64,000 bases of DNA. It comes from JABDQZ01 sp963801985. GTDB taxonomy: Bacteria; Pseudomonadota; Gammaproteobacteria; Chromatiales; Chromatiaceae. The notes beneath the pieces are model-generated. The model saw only the letters and a program-made list of their open reading frames with translations. It searched no databases and had not been told where the DNA came from. Location: positions 310,001 to 374,000 of the forward strand of contig CAWDGV010000012.1 in NCBI GenBank assembly GCA_963801985.1, given 5' to 3'. This document shows, piece after piece, positions 1 through 7,639 of this stretch. The translations under genes were made by a program, and so were the position numbers. The stretch's first letter is position 1. Each line of letters opens with the position of its first letter.

Positions 1-177
1 TTCGCCCTTAAGTTTGCCCTTGATGACATGTGCCGCTTCATCTGGCTTTTTGACATGCCAGAAAGTATCCAGGTAGAGCAATCCCAGTTGATGCTGGAAG
101 CAGGCTGCAGCAAGCTTTTTGCTGCCGTCATCAAAAAGAATAGCCATGGGAGCAGTCACGCTTTCAATGCTGGGCAT
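1..177 (-). CDS. Unknown protein, C-terminus cut by the window edge
   Basis: A minus-strand reading frame starts at an ATG at 177-175 and stays open for 59 codons to the window edge, so only the N-terminal part is visible. The start lies about 10 bases after the stop of the 188-754 gene, which suggests co-transcription. The visible part begins MPSIESVTAPMAILFDDG, carries no signal peptide or membrane segment, and contains a hydrophobic stretch around residues 20-40 (AACFQHQLGLLYLDTFWHV). I do not recognise the family and assign no function. Reality as a gene is supported by the tight spacing and absence of stops; identity is unknown. Confidence 0.5.
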   Translation of the reverse strand, partial: MPSIESVTAPMAILFDDGSKKLAAACFQHQLGLLYLDTFWHVKKPDEAAHVIKGKLKGE

Positions 178-187
178 GGCGCAGATT

Positions 188-754
188 CTATTGCGTTAAT
201 TCATCAAAACGTTTTTTAAAGGCAAATTCACGCAGGTTTTCAGCTTCCTGCTTGTCTGCAATTGCCGGGGATTCCTCCCATTGGTCGCTATCCGGGTTGT
301 AAAGACTGAATTTATACTGTTTACCAGCCTTGAATACGCGTGACACTTCCTTGCCAGCCTGCTGCATGGCATCCAGCTTGCTCAATTTATTCCTTGGCGA
401 GGCTGGTGCCTGCGGTGGAGGGGTGGGAGCGGGAGCGACTTCCTGAAAGTCATGTCCCATTTCGCCAGTTACATCCATTTCAATGATGGCGACCTGTGGT
501 GCGCGCGACTTGATATAGCCGGCCATCATCATGCCGGTATTCTTTTCATCATTTTCAATGGCTGTCAGTAGCTTGTCTGCAACAATAGTCAGTTTCTGCT
601 GGGGGTCCGGTTTTTCAATCCAGTCACGCCCCATTTGCCAGCCTTTGTCCATATCCCTGTCCATATTGTCAAAAAATGATGCGGCTTTTTGTAAAAAGTC
701 CGGATCAATGGGCAGAGAGAAAGATTGTTCCTCAATTATAACTTTCAGTATCAT
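188..754 (-). CDS. Conserved-looking hypothetical protein, 188 aa
   Basis: A 188-residue soluble protein with no signal peptide, no membrane segment and no motif I recognise. Residues about 1-100 are mixed helical sequence with a GWQMGRDWIEKPDP segment. Residues about 108-122 are a proline/alanine-rich linker (APAPTPPPQAPASP). The last 60 residues form a basic-acidic module containing FKAGKQYKFSLYNPDSDQWEE. The two-lobe architecture with a Pro-rich hinge suggests two small folded units. It is followed after 10 bases by the partial gene at the window edge, so the two are probably one operon. No function is proposed. Confidence 0.6.
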   Translation of the reverse strand: MILKVIIEEQSFSLPIDPDFLQKAASFFDNMDRDMDKGWQMGRDWIEKPDPQQKLTIVADKLLTAIENDEKNTGMMMAGYIKSRAPQVAIIEMDVTGEMGHDFQEVAPAPTPPPQAPASPRNKLSKLDAMQQAGKEVSRVFKAGKQYKFSLYNPDSDQWEESPAIADKQEAENLREFAFKKRFDELTQ

Positions 755-861
755 GCGTTGTATCCGCTTTATCTGTTTAACATGTTTTTTATGTCCACAA
801 TGTTAACAGAATGCATAGCATTTGATGCTTTTTGAAGTTTCTCTAGTAGTGAGGTTATTCC

Positions 862-1537
862 ATGCTGATCGAAATCAAGTCGTTGATAAACGAGGCCCAG
901 ATCCAAAAAATTCATGAAATTCTGGCAGGTACCGCCTTCGTTGATGGCAAGGCAACGGCTGGCAAGGCTGCTGAAAAGGTTAAGTTTAATCTTGAGTCAT
1001 CGTTAACTCCTGAAAAACAGCAGTTACTGAACCGGATATTGATGGCGAGCCTCGGGTAATAACCAGCAATTTAAAAGTTTTGCCTTGCCTAACCGCATGG
1101 CTGATTTTATTTTTTCAAAATATGAGCCGGGCATGACCTATGGCGACCATGTTGACGATCCCATTATGGGTAGTGGTGGAGGCCGTTTTCGTACAGACGT
1201 TTCCATGACGGTGTTTCTGAATGAGCCGAATGCTTATGAAGGTGGTGAGTTGACGGTTCGCACGCCTTTTGGAGACAAGAAAGTCAAGTTGGCAGCCGGT
1301 GATGCGGTGGTCTATCCATCAGCAAGTGTACATGAAGTTGCCCCGGTTACTTCGGGAATACGCCAGGTGGCTTTGACATGGATTCAAAGCTATGTGCGTG
1401 ATGCGGCCAAGCGGGAGTTGCTTTATGAGCTGGACCAGGCGAGGGAAAAGTTGCTGGATGATGACAGCGAAGCCCAGGAAGCGAAATACGTGGATCGTTC
1501 CTACGCGAATCTGTTGAGAATGTGGGCTGAAGTTTAG
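862..1537 (+). pseudogene. piuC: PKHD-type Fe(II)/2-oxoglutarate hydroxylase, split by a +1 frameshift
   Basis: Two adjacent frames together make one PKHD-type hydroxylase of the YbiX/PiuC family (about 224 aa, the usual length). The N-terminal part runs from ATG 862 to a stop at 1057-1059. The remainder is in the next frame, readable from about 1052 to 1537. Removing one G from the GGG at 1054-1056 joins them as ...MASLGNNQQF... The C-terminal part holds the double-stranded beta-helix ligands: HVDD (His and Asp), SVHEV (second His) and the 2-oxoglutarate Arg in GIRQVAL. The family is linked to iron uptake. Whether this is true gene decay or a sequence error cannot be told from the window; every other codon looks functional. 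A GAGG ribosome site precedes ATG 862. Confidence 0.8.
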
Positions 1538-1549
1538 TTTTATAAAGCA

Positions 1550-1723
1550 AACATCACAAAAGGCGCGCAGCACACAAAGAAATAGTATTTTCCGGGGTGA
1601 CGTAATTTACTGTCTTGAAAGGAAAGGGTGTGGGCAATTGGAAGGTATCCACGCCGACCGCAAAGGACACTCAAGCCATTGATGTTTGTGACTTAGTGTC
1701 CTTTGTGATCTTTGTGGTGAAAA
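1550..1723. repeat. Dispersed inverted-repeat element, copy A
   Basis: The gap between the convergent hydroxylase and DsrC-paralogue genes holds one copy of a repeat seen several times in this window. The right arm at 1692-1723 reads cttagtgtcctttgtgatct followed by ttgtggtgaaaa. A degenerate complementary left arm lies at about 1550-1580 (catcacaaaa...cacacaaag), and an extra internal half-site caaaggacactcaag lies at about 1661-1675. Arms resemble those at 16.9, 18.2, 18.8, 21.25 and 36.3 kb, while the interiors differ. Confidence 0.6.
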
Positions 1724-1733
1724 GCGGGCTGGA

Positions 1734-2078
1734 TCAGTAACCGCCTTTACGAGCTACATAAGGCAAACCAGCAATACGGTTACCCTGTTTGCTGGGAGCC
1801 AGCGGGAAAAGTTTATACAGATCTTTGCTGCTTAACTTTTTGCCCCAGATCGCAGACATGCCTTTGTTAATGGCACGTTCCATCGGCTGGTTGTTGTTGT
1901 TATTGAAGTATTCATCGCGCAGAAAATTTAAAACATCCATATGTTCCTGGGTCAGTTCACTCATGGTTTCATCAGCTGCTGCGAGTGCCTTCGCAACATC
2001 CTCATCCCATTCATTAGGGTTAGTAAGGTTGCCGTTGCCGTCCAGTTCCAGTGTTTTGCCGTTTACTTCCAATGACAT
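1734..2078 (-). CDS. DsrC/TusE-family paralogue lacking both C-terminal cysteines (RspA-like)
   Basis: A 114-residue protein clearly homologous to DsrC of this same window (7989-8321): both share the N-terminal beta unit (VNGKTLELDGNGNL), LTQEHMDVLNFLRDEYF, and the C-terminal arm beginning KQ-x-x-R-x-AGLP. In true DsrC the arm carries two redox cysteines; here the first is replaced by Asn (KQGNRIAGLP) and the arm ends ARKGGY instead of PTGCV, so no persulfide or trisulfide chemistry is possible on it. Cysteine-free members of the family have been termed regulatory sulfur-related proteins (RspA); a regulatory or scaffolding role is inference. It is the last gene of a minus-strand unit divergent from dsr. 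Confidence 0.85.
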   Translation of the reverse strand: MSLEVNGKTLELDGNGNLTNPNEWDEDVAKALAAADETMSELTQEHMDVLNFLRDEYFNNNNNQPMERAINKGMSAIWGKKLSSKDLYKLFPLAPSKQGNRIAGLPYVARKGGY

Positions 2079-2199
2079 GTTTTTACTCCTAACAAAGTTA
2101 CTTTAACGTTGATCATCAAAGGGTTGGTTTAAACAGGCCTCATTTGTGAAAATGAAACCATTAGAATTTGTTAAATCAGTAATTTTAATAAATTTTCTT

Positions 2200-2901
2200 T
2201 TATTCGTCATCTGTTGATTCACCAACAGCCGCAATTCCCTTGTGCGGGAGAAAAATTCCACATCCCATGTCGCGATGGGGACCAAGGCCGTCCTGTTGCA
2301 GTTTTAGCGAATGTTCGGAAGGCAGTTCTGCCAGCATCAGGCTGCGTGTCAGTAATGGGCCGCCCGGTGTTTCGATAGTATTGATCTTGCCGCATAAGGC
2401 TTTTTTAATATCGATGCCCATTTCTGACAACTCCAGCTGAATGCGTTTTAGAAACTGCATTTCATCTTCGGCCTCTGCCTCGCTGCAAACGATTGAGCGC
2501 GAAAAAATTGTACCATCTTTGCTCAGTTTCTTGATTTTTGGCTTTTTGACTGTCAGTTCAAAGCCGTTGATGTCCAGGGTGGTGTTATTGAGCTTGTCGA
2601 TGATGTCCTGTTGATGTGCCTTGCGAACCCGTAAAATCAGTTTGGTGCGCTTGGATAAAATCAGGTTTTGACCCTGGCTCGCATCAGGACGTTCCCAGCC
2701 ATTTTGTGAGCCAGCCAGATGGATCGGGTGGATGCCTAAACCGGTTGACTCATTATGGCCGGGCAGAGCGTCATGAATAGCCCGGGATAAATGATAAATA
2801 TGATCGACAGGTAATTCCCTGCATTCGATACTGAAGAGCAGGTCAACTACGGAGTCGTCAACCTCGAAACCTTTCTTTTGAGTGTCTTCTTGCCAGAGCA
2901 T
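2200..2901 (-). CDS. Orphan Cas6/Cmx6-like (RAMP-fold) protein
   Basis: A 233-residue protein that matches the pattern of the Cas6/Cmx6 family of CRISPR RNA endonucleases: VVDLLFSIECRELPVDH near the N-terminus (residues about 18-34), GLGIHPI (54-60), a basic strand LSKRTKLILRVRKAH (82-96), and the diagnostic C-terminal glycine-rich loop SLKLQQDGLGPHRDMGCGIF (198-217). In CRISPR systems this family cuts pre-crRNA at repeat hairpins. Here there is no CRISPR array and no other cas gene anywhere in the 64 kb. The gene sits between an unknown helical protein and the cysteine-free DsrC paralogue, all on the minus strand. His34, His37 and His43 are candidate catalytic residues by inference only. It may be a domesticated RNA-binding or RNA-cutting protein serving sulfur genes. 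Confidence 0.7.
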   Translation of the reverse strand: MLWQEDTQKKGFEVDDSVVDLLFSIECRELPVDHIYHLSRAIHDALPGHNESTGLGIHPIHLAGSQNGWERPDASQGQNLILSKRTKLILRVRKAHQQDIIDKLNNTTLDINGFELTVKKPKIKKLSKDGTIFSRSIVCSEAEAEDEMQFLKRIQLELSEMGIDIKKALCGKINTIETPGGPLLTRSLMLAELPSEHSLKLQQDGLGPHRDMGCGIFLPHKGIAAVGESTDDE

Positions 2902-3005
2902 GTTCTTCCTTTTGTTACGTCAGTCCAGCATGCTTTTAGCTGGAATCTATTATTTAGAGACAGTCAGATACCAGCTAAAAACATGCCGGTATGACACATT
3001 AACGC

Positions 3006-3719
3006 TTATTCAGGAATGGAATTCCTGATGGCATCACGATCAATCCACCAGTCTTCCTGTGCCAGTACATCAACCACGTTGCGCAGGCGGACCAGGAATT
3101 TATCCGGGTCGTTCAGTTCCAGTTTTTCGATCCAGTAGTCAAACTGCTCCTGGTTTTCAATTTCACTGTGACGTCGTGCGACTTTGCCGAGTAATTGCGA
3201 GGCGAAAAAGTGCAGTCTTTCTCTGTCCGGGCCTTCCGGTGTACGGGTGTCCGCAATAAACAGCGCAGTTGTTGCGGCAACAGCTGCGCCATCAGAGTCA
3301 TCAGGGGTGTCATCAATGACATGGGCCAGCAGGTTTACGGTGACTTCCGGGTCTATTGGAAATGTGACTGCCAGCCAGATGCCGTTGCCCAGAGCTACCA
3401 GTGAATCTGGCTGATCGCTGGAATACAGGACATCACAGGCTTCAGCTGCTTTTTCCCATTCCTGGTGCTCGATAAAGATATCGAAAGCTGCCCGGGCAGT
3501 GGGCCAGGCTTCATGACCGCGTTCCAGTTGCTGTTGTGCATGCGCAATGTCAAGCTCGAGGGAACATTTTTCCGTTATTGGGGTGTCTGCCGGCAGGTTA
3601 ACCAGCTTTTCACGTAATTCAACAATCAGGCCTTCCAGTTCAGCTTTCTGACCGAGATCGTTCATTAATGAGCTGACCTGGCTTTCTTCTGTAGCATTTG
3701 TGGGGTCAAAAAATTCCAT
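3006..3719 (-). CDS. Unknown helical protein, 237 aa
   Basis: A soluble, acidic, almost wholly alpha-helical protein of 237 residues. Residues about 15-70 look like a coiled coil (QKAELEGLIVELREKLVNL and SLELDIAHAQQQLERG). Residues about 70-200 contain helix pairs reminiscent of TPR-like repeats (AWPTARAAFDIFIEHQEWEK). The C-terminus is rich in Trp and acidic residues (LAQEDWWIDRDAIRNSIPE). I do not recognise a named family. It starts 5 bases downstream of the 63-aa gene stop and is followed by the Cas6-like gene, so it belongs to the four-gene unit divergent from dsr. A protein-interaction role would fit the fold but is only inference. Confidence 0.65.
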   Translation of the reverse strand: MEFFDPTNATEESQVSSLMNDLGQKAELEGLIVELREKLVNLPADTPITEKCSLELDIAHAQQQLERGHEAWPTARAAFDIFIEHQEWEKAAEACDVLYSSDQPDSLVALGNGIWLAVTFPIDPEVTVNLLAHVIDDTPDDSDGAAVAATTALFIADTRTPEGPDRERLHFFASQLLGKVARRHSEIENQEQFDYWIEKLELNDPDKFLVRLRNVVDVLAQEDWWIDRDAIRNSIPE

Positions 3720-3724
3720 AGTGT

Positions 3725-3916
3725 TTACCTCAAGTGTCCGCTAAAGGCCGCTTCAAGGCGGTCTTCCCAGTTTTCGGGGGTATCAGGATAAGGTGGTTTT
3801 ATGTCCATTCTAAAAAAACGTTCGCCGCGTTTGGCGTATTCGGGGATAAGTTGCATCAATTCATCGAATGATTCGATATCCTGGTTGGCGATTACAATTT
3901 GACTGAGATAAAGCAT
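3725..3916 (-). CDS. Unknown small protein, 63 aa, first gene of the unit divergent from dsr
   Basis: A 63-residue acidic protein (begins MLYLSQIVIANQDIESFDEL; central EYAKRGERFFRMDIKPPYPD; ends with the amphipathic helix WEDRLEAAFSGHLR). Its stop is only 5 bases before the start of the 237-aa gene, which supports it being real and translated with it. No signal peptide or membrane helix. No family recognised. It is the promoter-proximal gene of the minus-strand unit, and its start is about 450 bases from dsrA on the other strand, so both units share one intergenic control region. Confidence 0.55.
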   Translation of the reverse strand: MLYLSQIVIANQDIESFDELMQLIPEYAKRGERFFRMDIKPPYPDTPENWEDRLEAAFSGHLR

Positions 3917-4014
3917 GTTTGGTTACCGTTATTTCTTCTGGGAAATTAATTGGCTAAATTTCGAACAGTACATGATTTGGGTCAATGAAAGAATATTCAA
4001 GTGTAAGAATGTTA

Positions 4015-4043
4015 TTGACCACTAATATGAAACTGTCTAGGAT
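4015..4043 (+). promoter_or_regulatory. Predicted sigma-70 promoter for the dsr operon
   Basis: A TTGACC -35 box (4015-4020) is separated by exactly 17 bases from a TAGGAT -10 box (4038-4043) on the dsr strand. Transcription would start near 4050, leaving a leader of roughly 315 bases before dsrA. The 451-base gap (3917-4367) holds no gene. Besides this promoter and the inverted repeats at 4167-4211 I see only AT-rich sequence. An additional promoter closer to dsrA cannot be excluded (TTGACC occurs again at 4323-4328, but without a well-spaced -10). Confidence 0.45.
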
Positions 4044-4166
4044 TCGCGCCCAGATAATATATATCTTCGCATGGAAACTGGCTAATGAGAGATGTGTGGT
4101 TTCTCAGATGCGAAAGGAAAATTACTGGAAAATCAACTGGTTATTAAAATAACCTGGGGGTTTTTT

Positions 4167-4211
4167 GGATAGGCATATCCCTTATGGGATATAAGGGATG
4201 GTTGTCTATCC
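4167..4211 (+). promoter_or_regulatory. Nested, mutually exclusive inverted repeats in the dsr upstream region
   Basis: Three overlapping inverted repeats share one segment. ATATCCC (4175-4181) pairs with GGGATAT (4186-4192) around a TTAT loop. CCCTTAT (4179-4185) pairs with ATAAGGG (4191-4197) around GGGAT. GGATAG (4167-4172) pairs with CTATCC (4206-4211), enclosing both. As DNA this is a dense palindromic operator candidate. As RNA, if transcription starts near 4050, the first two hairpins exclude each other, as in a leader switch. Which applies is not decidable from sequence alone. Confidence 0.5.
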
Positions 4212-4367
4212 CCCTATGGTGGAGTAGCTCGGGTTGTTGAACATGACTATAGTTGCCTGCCGTTGAATAGCCGCTTTTGTGGCTTGAGATGTATAGCAGA
4301 TTCATGGTCAGAGCGAGGTGCTTTGACCTAAAAATTCATTATATATTTGTTCTAGGAGAGCTAGCGC

Positions 4368-5615
4368 ATGGCGATTGATAAGCACTTTACTCCGATGCTT
4401 GATCAGCTGGAAGAAGGACCTTGGCCCAGCTATATTACTGGTATCAAGGCATTACGCGATAATCACCCTGATGAGCGTATTAATAAAGTAACCAACGACC
4501 TTCTGGGTCAGCTCGAGCACTCATTTGAGACTCGTAAAGGTTACTGGAAAGGCGGAACAGTATCTGTCTACGGTTACGGTGGCGGCATCATTCCCCGTTT
4601 TTCCGAAGTAGGTAAAGCATTTCCTGAATCAAAAGAATTCCATACCCTGCGTGTACAGCCACCTGCGGGTAACCACTATTCTACAGCGATGCTGCGTCAG
4701 TTGGCAGATGACTGGGAAGAGTGGGGTTCAGGCCTGGTAACTTTCCATGGCCAGACTGGTAACATCATGTTTATTGGTACTGACACCGATCGTGTTCAGC
4801 ACTTCTTCGACAAGATCAACGACTACGGTTGGGATCTTGGTGGTGCTGGTCCCTGTGTCCGTACTGCGATGTCTTGTGTTGGTGCAGCACGTTGTGAAAT
4901 GTCTTGCACAAACGAGCAGAAAGCTCACCGTCTGCTGGTTAATAACTTTACTGATGACGTTCACCGTCCGGCCCTTCCTTACAAATTCAAGTTCAAGATT
5001 TCCGGCTGTGGTAATGACTGCCAGAATGCCATTGAGCGTGCTGACTTTGCTGTGATTGGTACCTGGCGTGATGACATGAAAGTCGATCAGGATGAGTTCA
5101 AGGCTTATGTTGGCAGAAAAGGCCGCCAGTACGTCATCGATAATATTGTCAGCCGTTGTCCAACCAATGCGCTGTCTCTGAATGACGATGACTCACTGGA
5201 TGTTAACAACAAAGATTGTGTTCGTTGTATGCACTGCCTGAACGTTGTGCCAAAAGCATTACATCCTGGTGATGATAAAGGTGTAACCATACTTATCGGT
5301 GGTAAACGTACTCTGAAAATCGGTGACTTGATGGGTACCGTTGTTGTTCCATTCAAGAAGCTGGAAACAGAAGAAGATTGGGAAAGCCTGGTTGAGCTGG
5401 CTGAAGAAATCATCGATTTCTGGGCTGAGAATGCTCTTGAGCATGAGCGCTGCGGTGAGATGATCGAGCGTATCGGCCTGGTAAACTTCCTTGAAGGTAT
5501 CGATGTTGATGTCGATCCTAATATGATTGCAGAACCGCGTCAGTCTTCATACGTCCGTATGGATGGCTGGGATACTGAAGCTGAAAAATGGTTTGAAAAG
5601 CAGGCTGAAGCTTAA
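4368..5615 (+). CDS. dsrA: Reverse dissimilatory sulfite reductase, alpha subunit
   Basis: The 415-residue alpha subunit of the cytoplasmic siroheme enzyme DsrAB, which in sulfur oxidisers oxidises DsrC-bound persulfide sulfur to sulfite. Siroheme/[4Fe-4S] cysteines are visible in CVRTAMSC...CEMSC (residues about 163-180) and SGCGNDCQNA (about 212-221). An inserted ferredoxin domain (about 246-300) has CPTNAL and CVRCMHC. Start ATG follows a strong AGGAGAG site. The oxidative type is inferred from the linked dsrEFH, dsrL and two-cysteine dsrC and the lack of dsrD. Codon use is strongly biased (GGT, CGT), as expected for a highly expressed operon. First gene of the operon. Confidence 0.98.
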   Translation: MAIDKHFTPMLDQLEEGPWPSYITGIKALRDNHPDERINKVTNDLLGQLEHSFETRKGYWKGGTVSVYGYGGGIIPRFSEVGKAFPESKEFHTLRVQPPAGNHYSTAMLRQLADDWEEWGSGLVTFHGQTGNIMFIGTDTDRVQHFFDKINDYGWDLGGAGPCVRTAMSCVGAARCEMSCTNEQKAHRLLVNNFTDDVHRPALPYKFKFKISGCGNDCQNAIERADFAVIGTWRDDMKVDQDEFKAYVGRKGRQYVIDNIVSRCPTNALSLNDDDSLDVNNKDCVRCMHCLNVVPKALHPGDDKGVTILIGGKRTLKIGDLMGTVVVPFKKLETEEDWESLVELAEEIIDFWAENALEHERCGEMIERIGLVNFLEGIDVDVDPNMIAEPRQSSYVRMDGWDTEAEKWFEKQAEA

Positions 5616-5644
5616 AAGCTGCGACCTGTAAAGTCATAAATTTT

Positions 5645-5665
5645 CTCCCCGGTTTTGCCGGGGAG
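5645..5665 (+). promoter_or_regulatory. GC-rich hairpin between dsrA and dsrB
   Basis: CTCCCCGG (5645-5652) pairs perfectly with CCGGGGAG (5658-5665) around a TTTTG loop, 30 bases after the dsrA stop. No run of T follows, so it is unlikely to terminate; an RNA-stabilising or processing role for the dsrA 3' end is inference. The same 8-base stem recurs, inverted, after dsrC at 8346-8368. Confidence 0.65.
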
Positions 5666-5697
5666 TAGTCAAGAACATTCTATCGTAGGAGAAAACG

Positions 5698-6774
5698 ATG
5701 GCTAAACAAGAAATGCGTGAGCCAATCGAAACGGGTTGTCCGGACCCATTCCAGTATATGCATCCTGTAATGCGTAAAAACTTTGGTCTGTGGAAATATC
5801 ATGAGCATCCACGTCCTGGGGTTCTTCGTCACGTGGCAAACAGTGGTGATGAGATCTGGACTGTTCGTGTTGGTACACAGCGTATTCTCGACGTTTATTC
5901 TTTGCGTGAACTGTGTGACATCGGTGATGAATATGCTGATGGTTTTGTTCACTTCACAATCCGTTCCAACCTTGAATATCAGTTGACTGATGGATCTCGC
6001 GTAGACGCGCTGATCAAAGCGGTTGAAGATAAAGGTTACATTGTCGGTGGTACTCAGAATTCCGTTACCATGCTTTCACATACACAGGGCTGGTTGCACT
6101 GTGATATCCCGGGTACAGACGCATCCGGTGTTGTGAAATCGATGATGGATGAGCTGATTGACGACTTCCGTACAACTGAAATGCCAAACCGTGTTCATAT
6201 CACGACTTCCTGCTGTCAGATTAACTGTGGTGGTCAGGGTGATATTGCGATCAACGTTCAGCATACCAAGCCACCCAAGATCAACCATGATCTGGTAGCA
6301 AACGTCTGTGAACGTCCTACTGTTGTTGCGCGTTGCCCGGTTGCTGCGATTCGTCCTGCGCTGGTTAACGGTAAGCCTTCACTGGAAGTTGATGAGAAGA
6401 AATGCATCTGCTGTGGTGCATGTTTCCCACCATGTCCTCCTATGATGATCAACGATGCAGAGCACACTAAACTGGCTATCTGGGTTGGTGGTAACCACTC
6501 TAATGCACGTGGCAAACCTACCTTCCAGCGCCTGGTTGCTGCTGGTATTCCAAATAACCCACCACGTTGGCCTGAAGCGACAGCGATCGTTAAACAGATC
6601 CTGAAAGCTTATAAAGAAGGTGCTCGTGATTGGGAGCGTATCAACGAGTGGATTGAGCGTATTGGTTGGCCTCGTTTCTTCGAAGAAGTTGAGCTGCCAT
6701 TTACCAAGTACCACATTGATAACTGGCGCGGTGCACGTCGTAGCCTGAACTCTTCAAACTACATCCGTTTCTAA
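5698..6774 (+). CDS. dsrB: Reverse dissimilatory sulfite reductase, beta subunit
   Basis: The 358-residue beta subunit, partner of DsrA in the heterotetramer that carries the siroheme catalytic sites. Siroheme/[4Fe-4S] cysteines appear in GWLHCDIPG (about residue 135) and TTSCCQINCGGQGD (about 171-184). The ferredoxin domain has CICCGACFPPCPP (about 236-249). Length and order match DsrB of purple sulfur bacteria. An AGGAGA site lies directly before ATG. The 82-base gap to dsrA holds the hairpin at 5645-5665. Confidence 0.98.
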   Translation: MAKQEMREPIETGCPDPFQYMHPVMRKNFGLWKYHEHPRPGVLRHVANSGDEIWTVRVGTQRILDVYSLRELCDIGDEYADGFVHFTIRSNLEYQLTDGSRVDALIKAVEDKGYIVGGTQNSVTMLSHTQGWLHCDIPGTDASGVVKSMMDELIDDFRTTEMPNRVHITTSCCQINCGGQGDIAINVQHTKPPKINHDLVANVCERPTVVARCPVAAIRPALVNGKPSLEVDEKKCICCGACFPPCPPMMINDAEHTKLAIWVGGNHSNARGKPTFQRLVAAGIPNNPPRWPEATAIVKQILKAYKEGARDWERINEWIERIGWPRFFEEVELPFTKYHIDNWRGARRSLNSSNYIRF

Positions 6775-6802
6775 GCTGTAGTTTGTTAGGAAGAGGTTAA
6801 CT

Positions 6803-7195
6803 ATGAAGTATGCAATTCAGATAAACGAAGGACCATACCAGCATCAGGCAACTGATACTGCGTATCACTTCACCAAAGCTGCACTGGAAAAGGGTCATGA
6901 AGTTTCTCGTGTCTTTTTCTATCACGATGGCGTAAACAACAGTTCACGTATCACGACTCCTCCGCAGGATGATCGTAATATCGTGAATCGCTGGGCTGAG
7001 CTGGCTGACGCACACAAGCTGGACATGGTTGTGTGTGTTGCAGCTGCGCAGCGTCGCGGTGTTGTTGATGATGGTGAAGCGGAGCGCAATGGTAAGGATG
7101 CAACCAATATTCATCCTACTTTCCGTATCTCTGGTCTGGGTCAGTTGATTGAAGCTGCTGTTGAAGCTGATCGACTGATGGTCTTTGGCGATTAA
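6803..7195 (+). CDS. dsrE: Sulfurtransferase complex subunit DsrE
   Basis: DsrE (130 aa) is the catalytic subunit of the cytoplasmic DsrE2F2H2 complex (TusD homologue), which hands persulfide sulfur to DsrC. The active cysteine is Cys78 in MVVCVAAAQRRG, at the position known to be essential in the family. The NIHPTFRISGLGQLIEA segment near the C-terminus is typical. It lies 28 bases after dsrB behind an AGGAAGAGG site, and precedes dsrF and dsrH. Confidence 0.97.
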   Translation: MKYAIQINEGPYQHQATDTAYHFTKAALEKGHEVSRVFFYHDGVNNSSRITTPPQDDRNIVNRWAELADAHKLDMVVCVAAAQRRGVVDDGEAERNGKDATNIHPTFRISGLGQLIEAAVEADRLMVFGD

Positions 7196-7211
7196 TTAAG
7201 GCGGATTTACG

Positions 7212-7619
7212 ATGTCAGAAATTAAGAAGTTTATGTATGTAAATCGACGTGCTCCTTATGGAACAATCTACGCGCTTGAGTCGCTGGAAGTTGTATTGAT
7301 CGGCGCGGCCTTTGATCAGGTTGTAAGTCTTGCCTTTATCGGTGATGGTGTTTATCAGCTGAAAGCTGACCAGGACTCCAGTGAAGCGCAGCAGAAAAAC
7401 TTTTCTCCAATTTACCAGGCTTTGGGTGATTACGATGTTACCAAGCTATACGTGGAGAAAGAGTCACTGGATGAGCGTGGTCTGACACTTGAAGACCTGA
7501 TGCCTCTGACTTATGAAGATGAAGATGACGATTGGGCTGAAAAAGATTCAATCAAGGTTGTCAGTAGAGACGAGATGGCTGAACTGATGGATCAGCAAGA
7601 CGTCCTCTTTAACTTCTAA
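7212..7619 (+). CDS. dsrF: Sulfurtransferase complex subunit DsrF
   Basis: DsrF (135 aa, TusC homologue) is a structural subunit of the DsrEFH hexamer. It has the family start MSEIKKFMYVNRRAPYGT and a central AAFDQVVSLAFIGDGVYQL. It contains no cysteine at all, consistent with a non-catalytic role. It is 16 bases after dsrE and 20 bases before dsrH. Confidence 0.97.
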   Translation: MSEIKKFMYVNRRAPYGTIYALESLEVVLIGAAFDQVVSLAFIGDGVYQLKADQDSSEAQQKNFSPIYQALGDYDVTKLYVEKESLDERGLTLEDLMPLTYEDEDDDWAEKDSIKVVSRDEMAELMDQQDVLFNF

Positions 7620-7639
7620 TTATATAAGGAGACTTATAG

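Noticed and set aside
2103..2285. Open frame of 60 codons on the minus strand overlapping the 3' end of the Cas6-like gene.
   Set aside because: It lies largely within the Cas6-like gene in another frame, has low-complexity tail sequence and no ribosome site. Treated as a shadow.
4323..4351. Second dsr promoter at TTGACC 4323-4328 with TATATT.
   Set aside because: The spacer to TATATT is only 13 bases, too short for a sigma-70 promoter.
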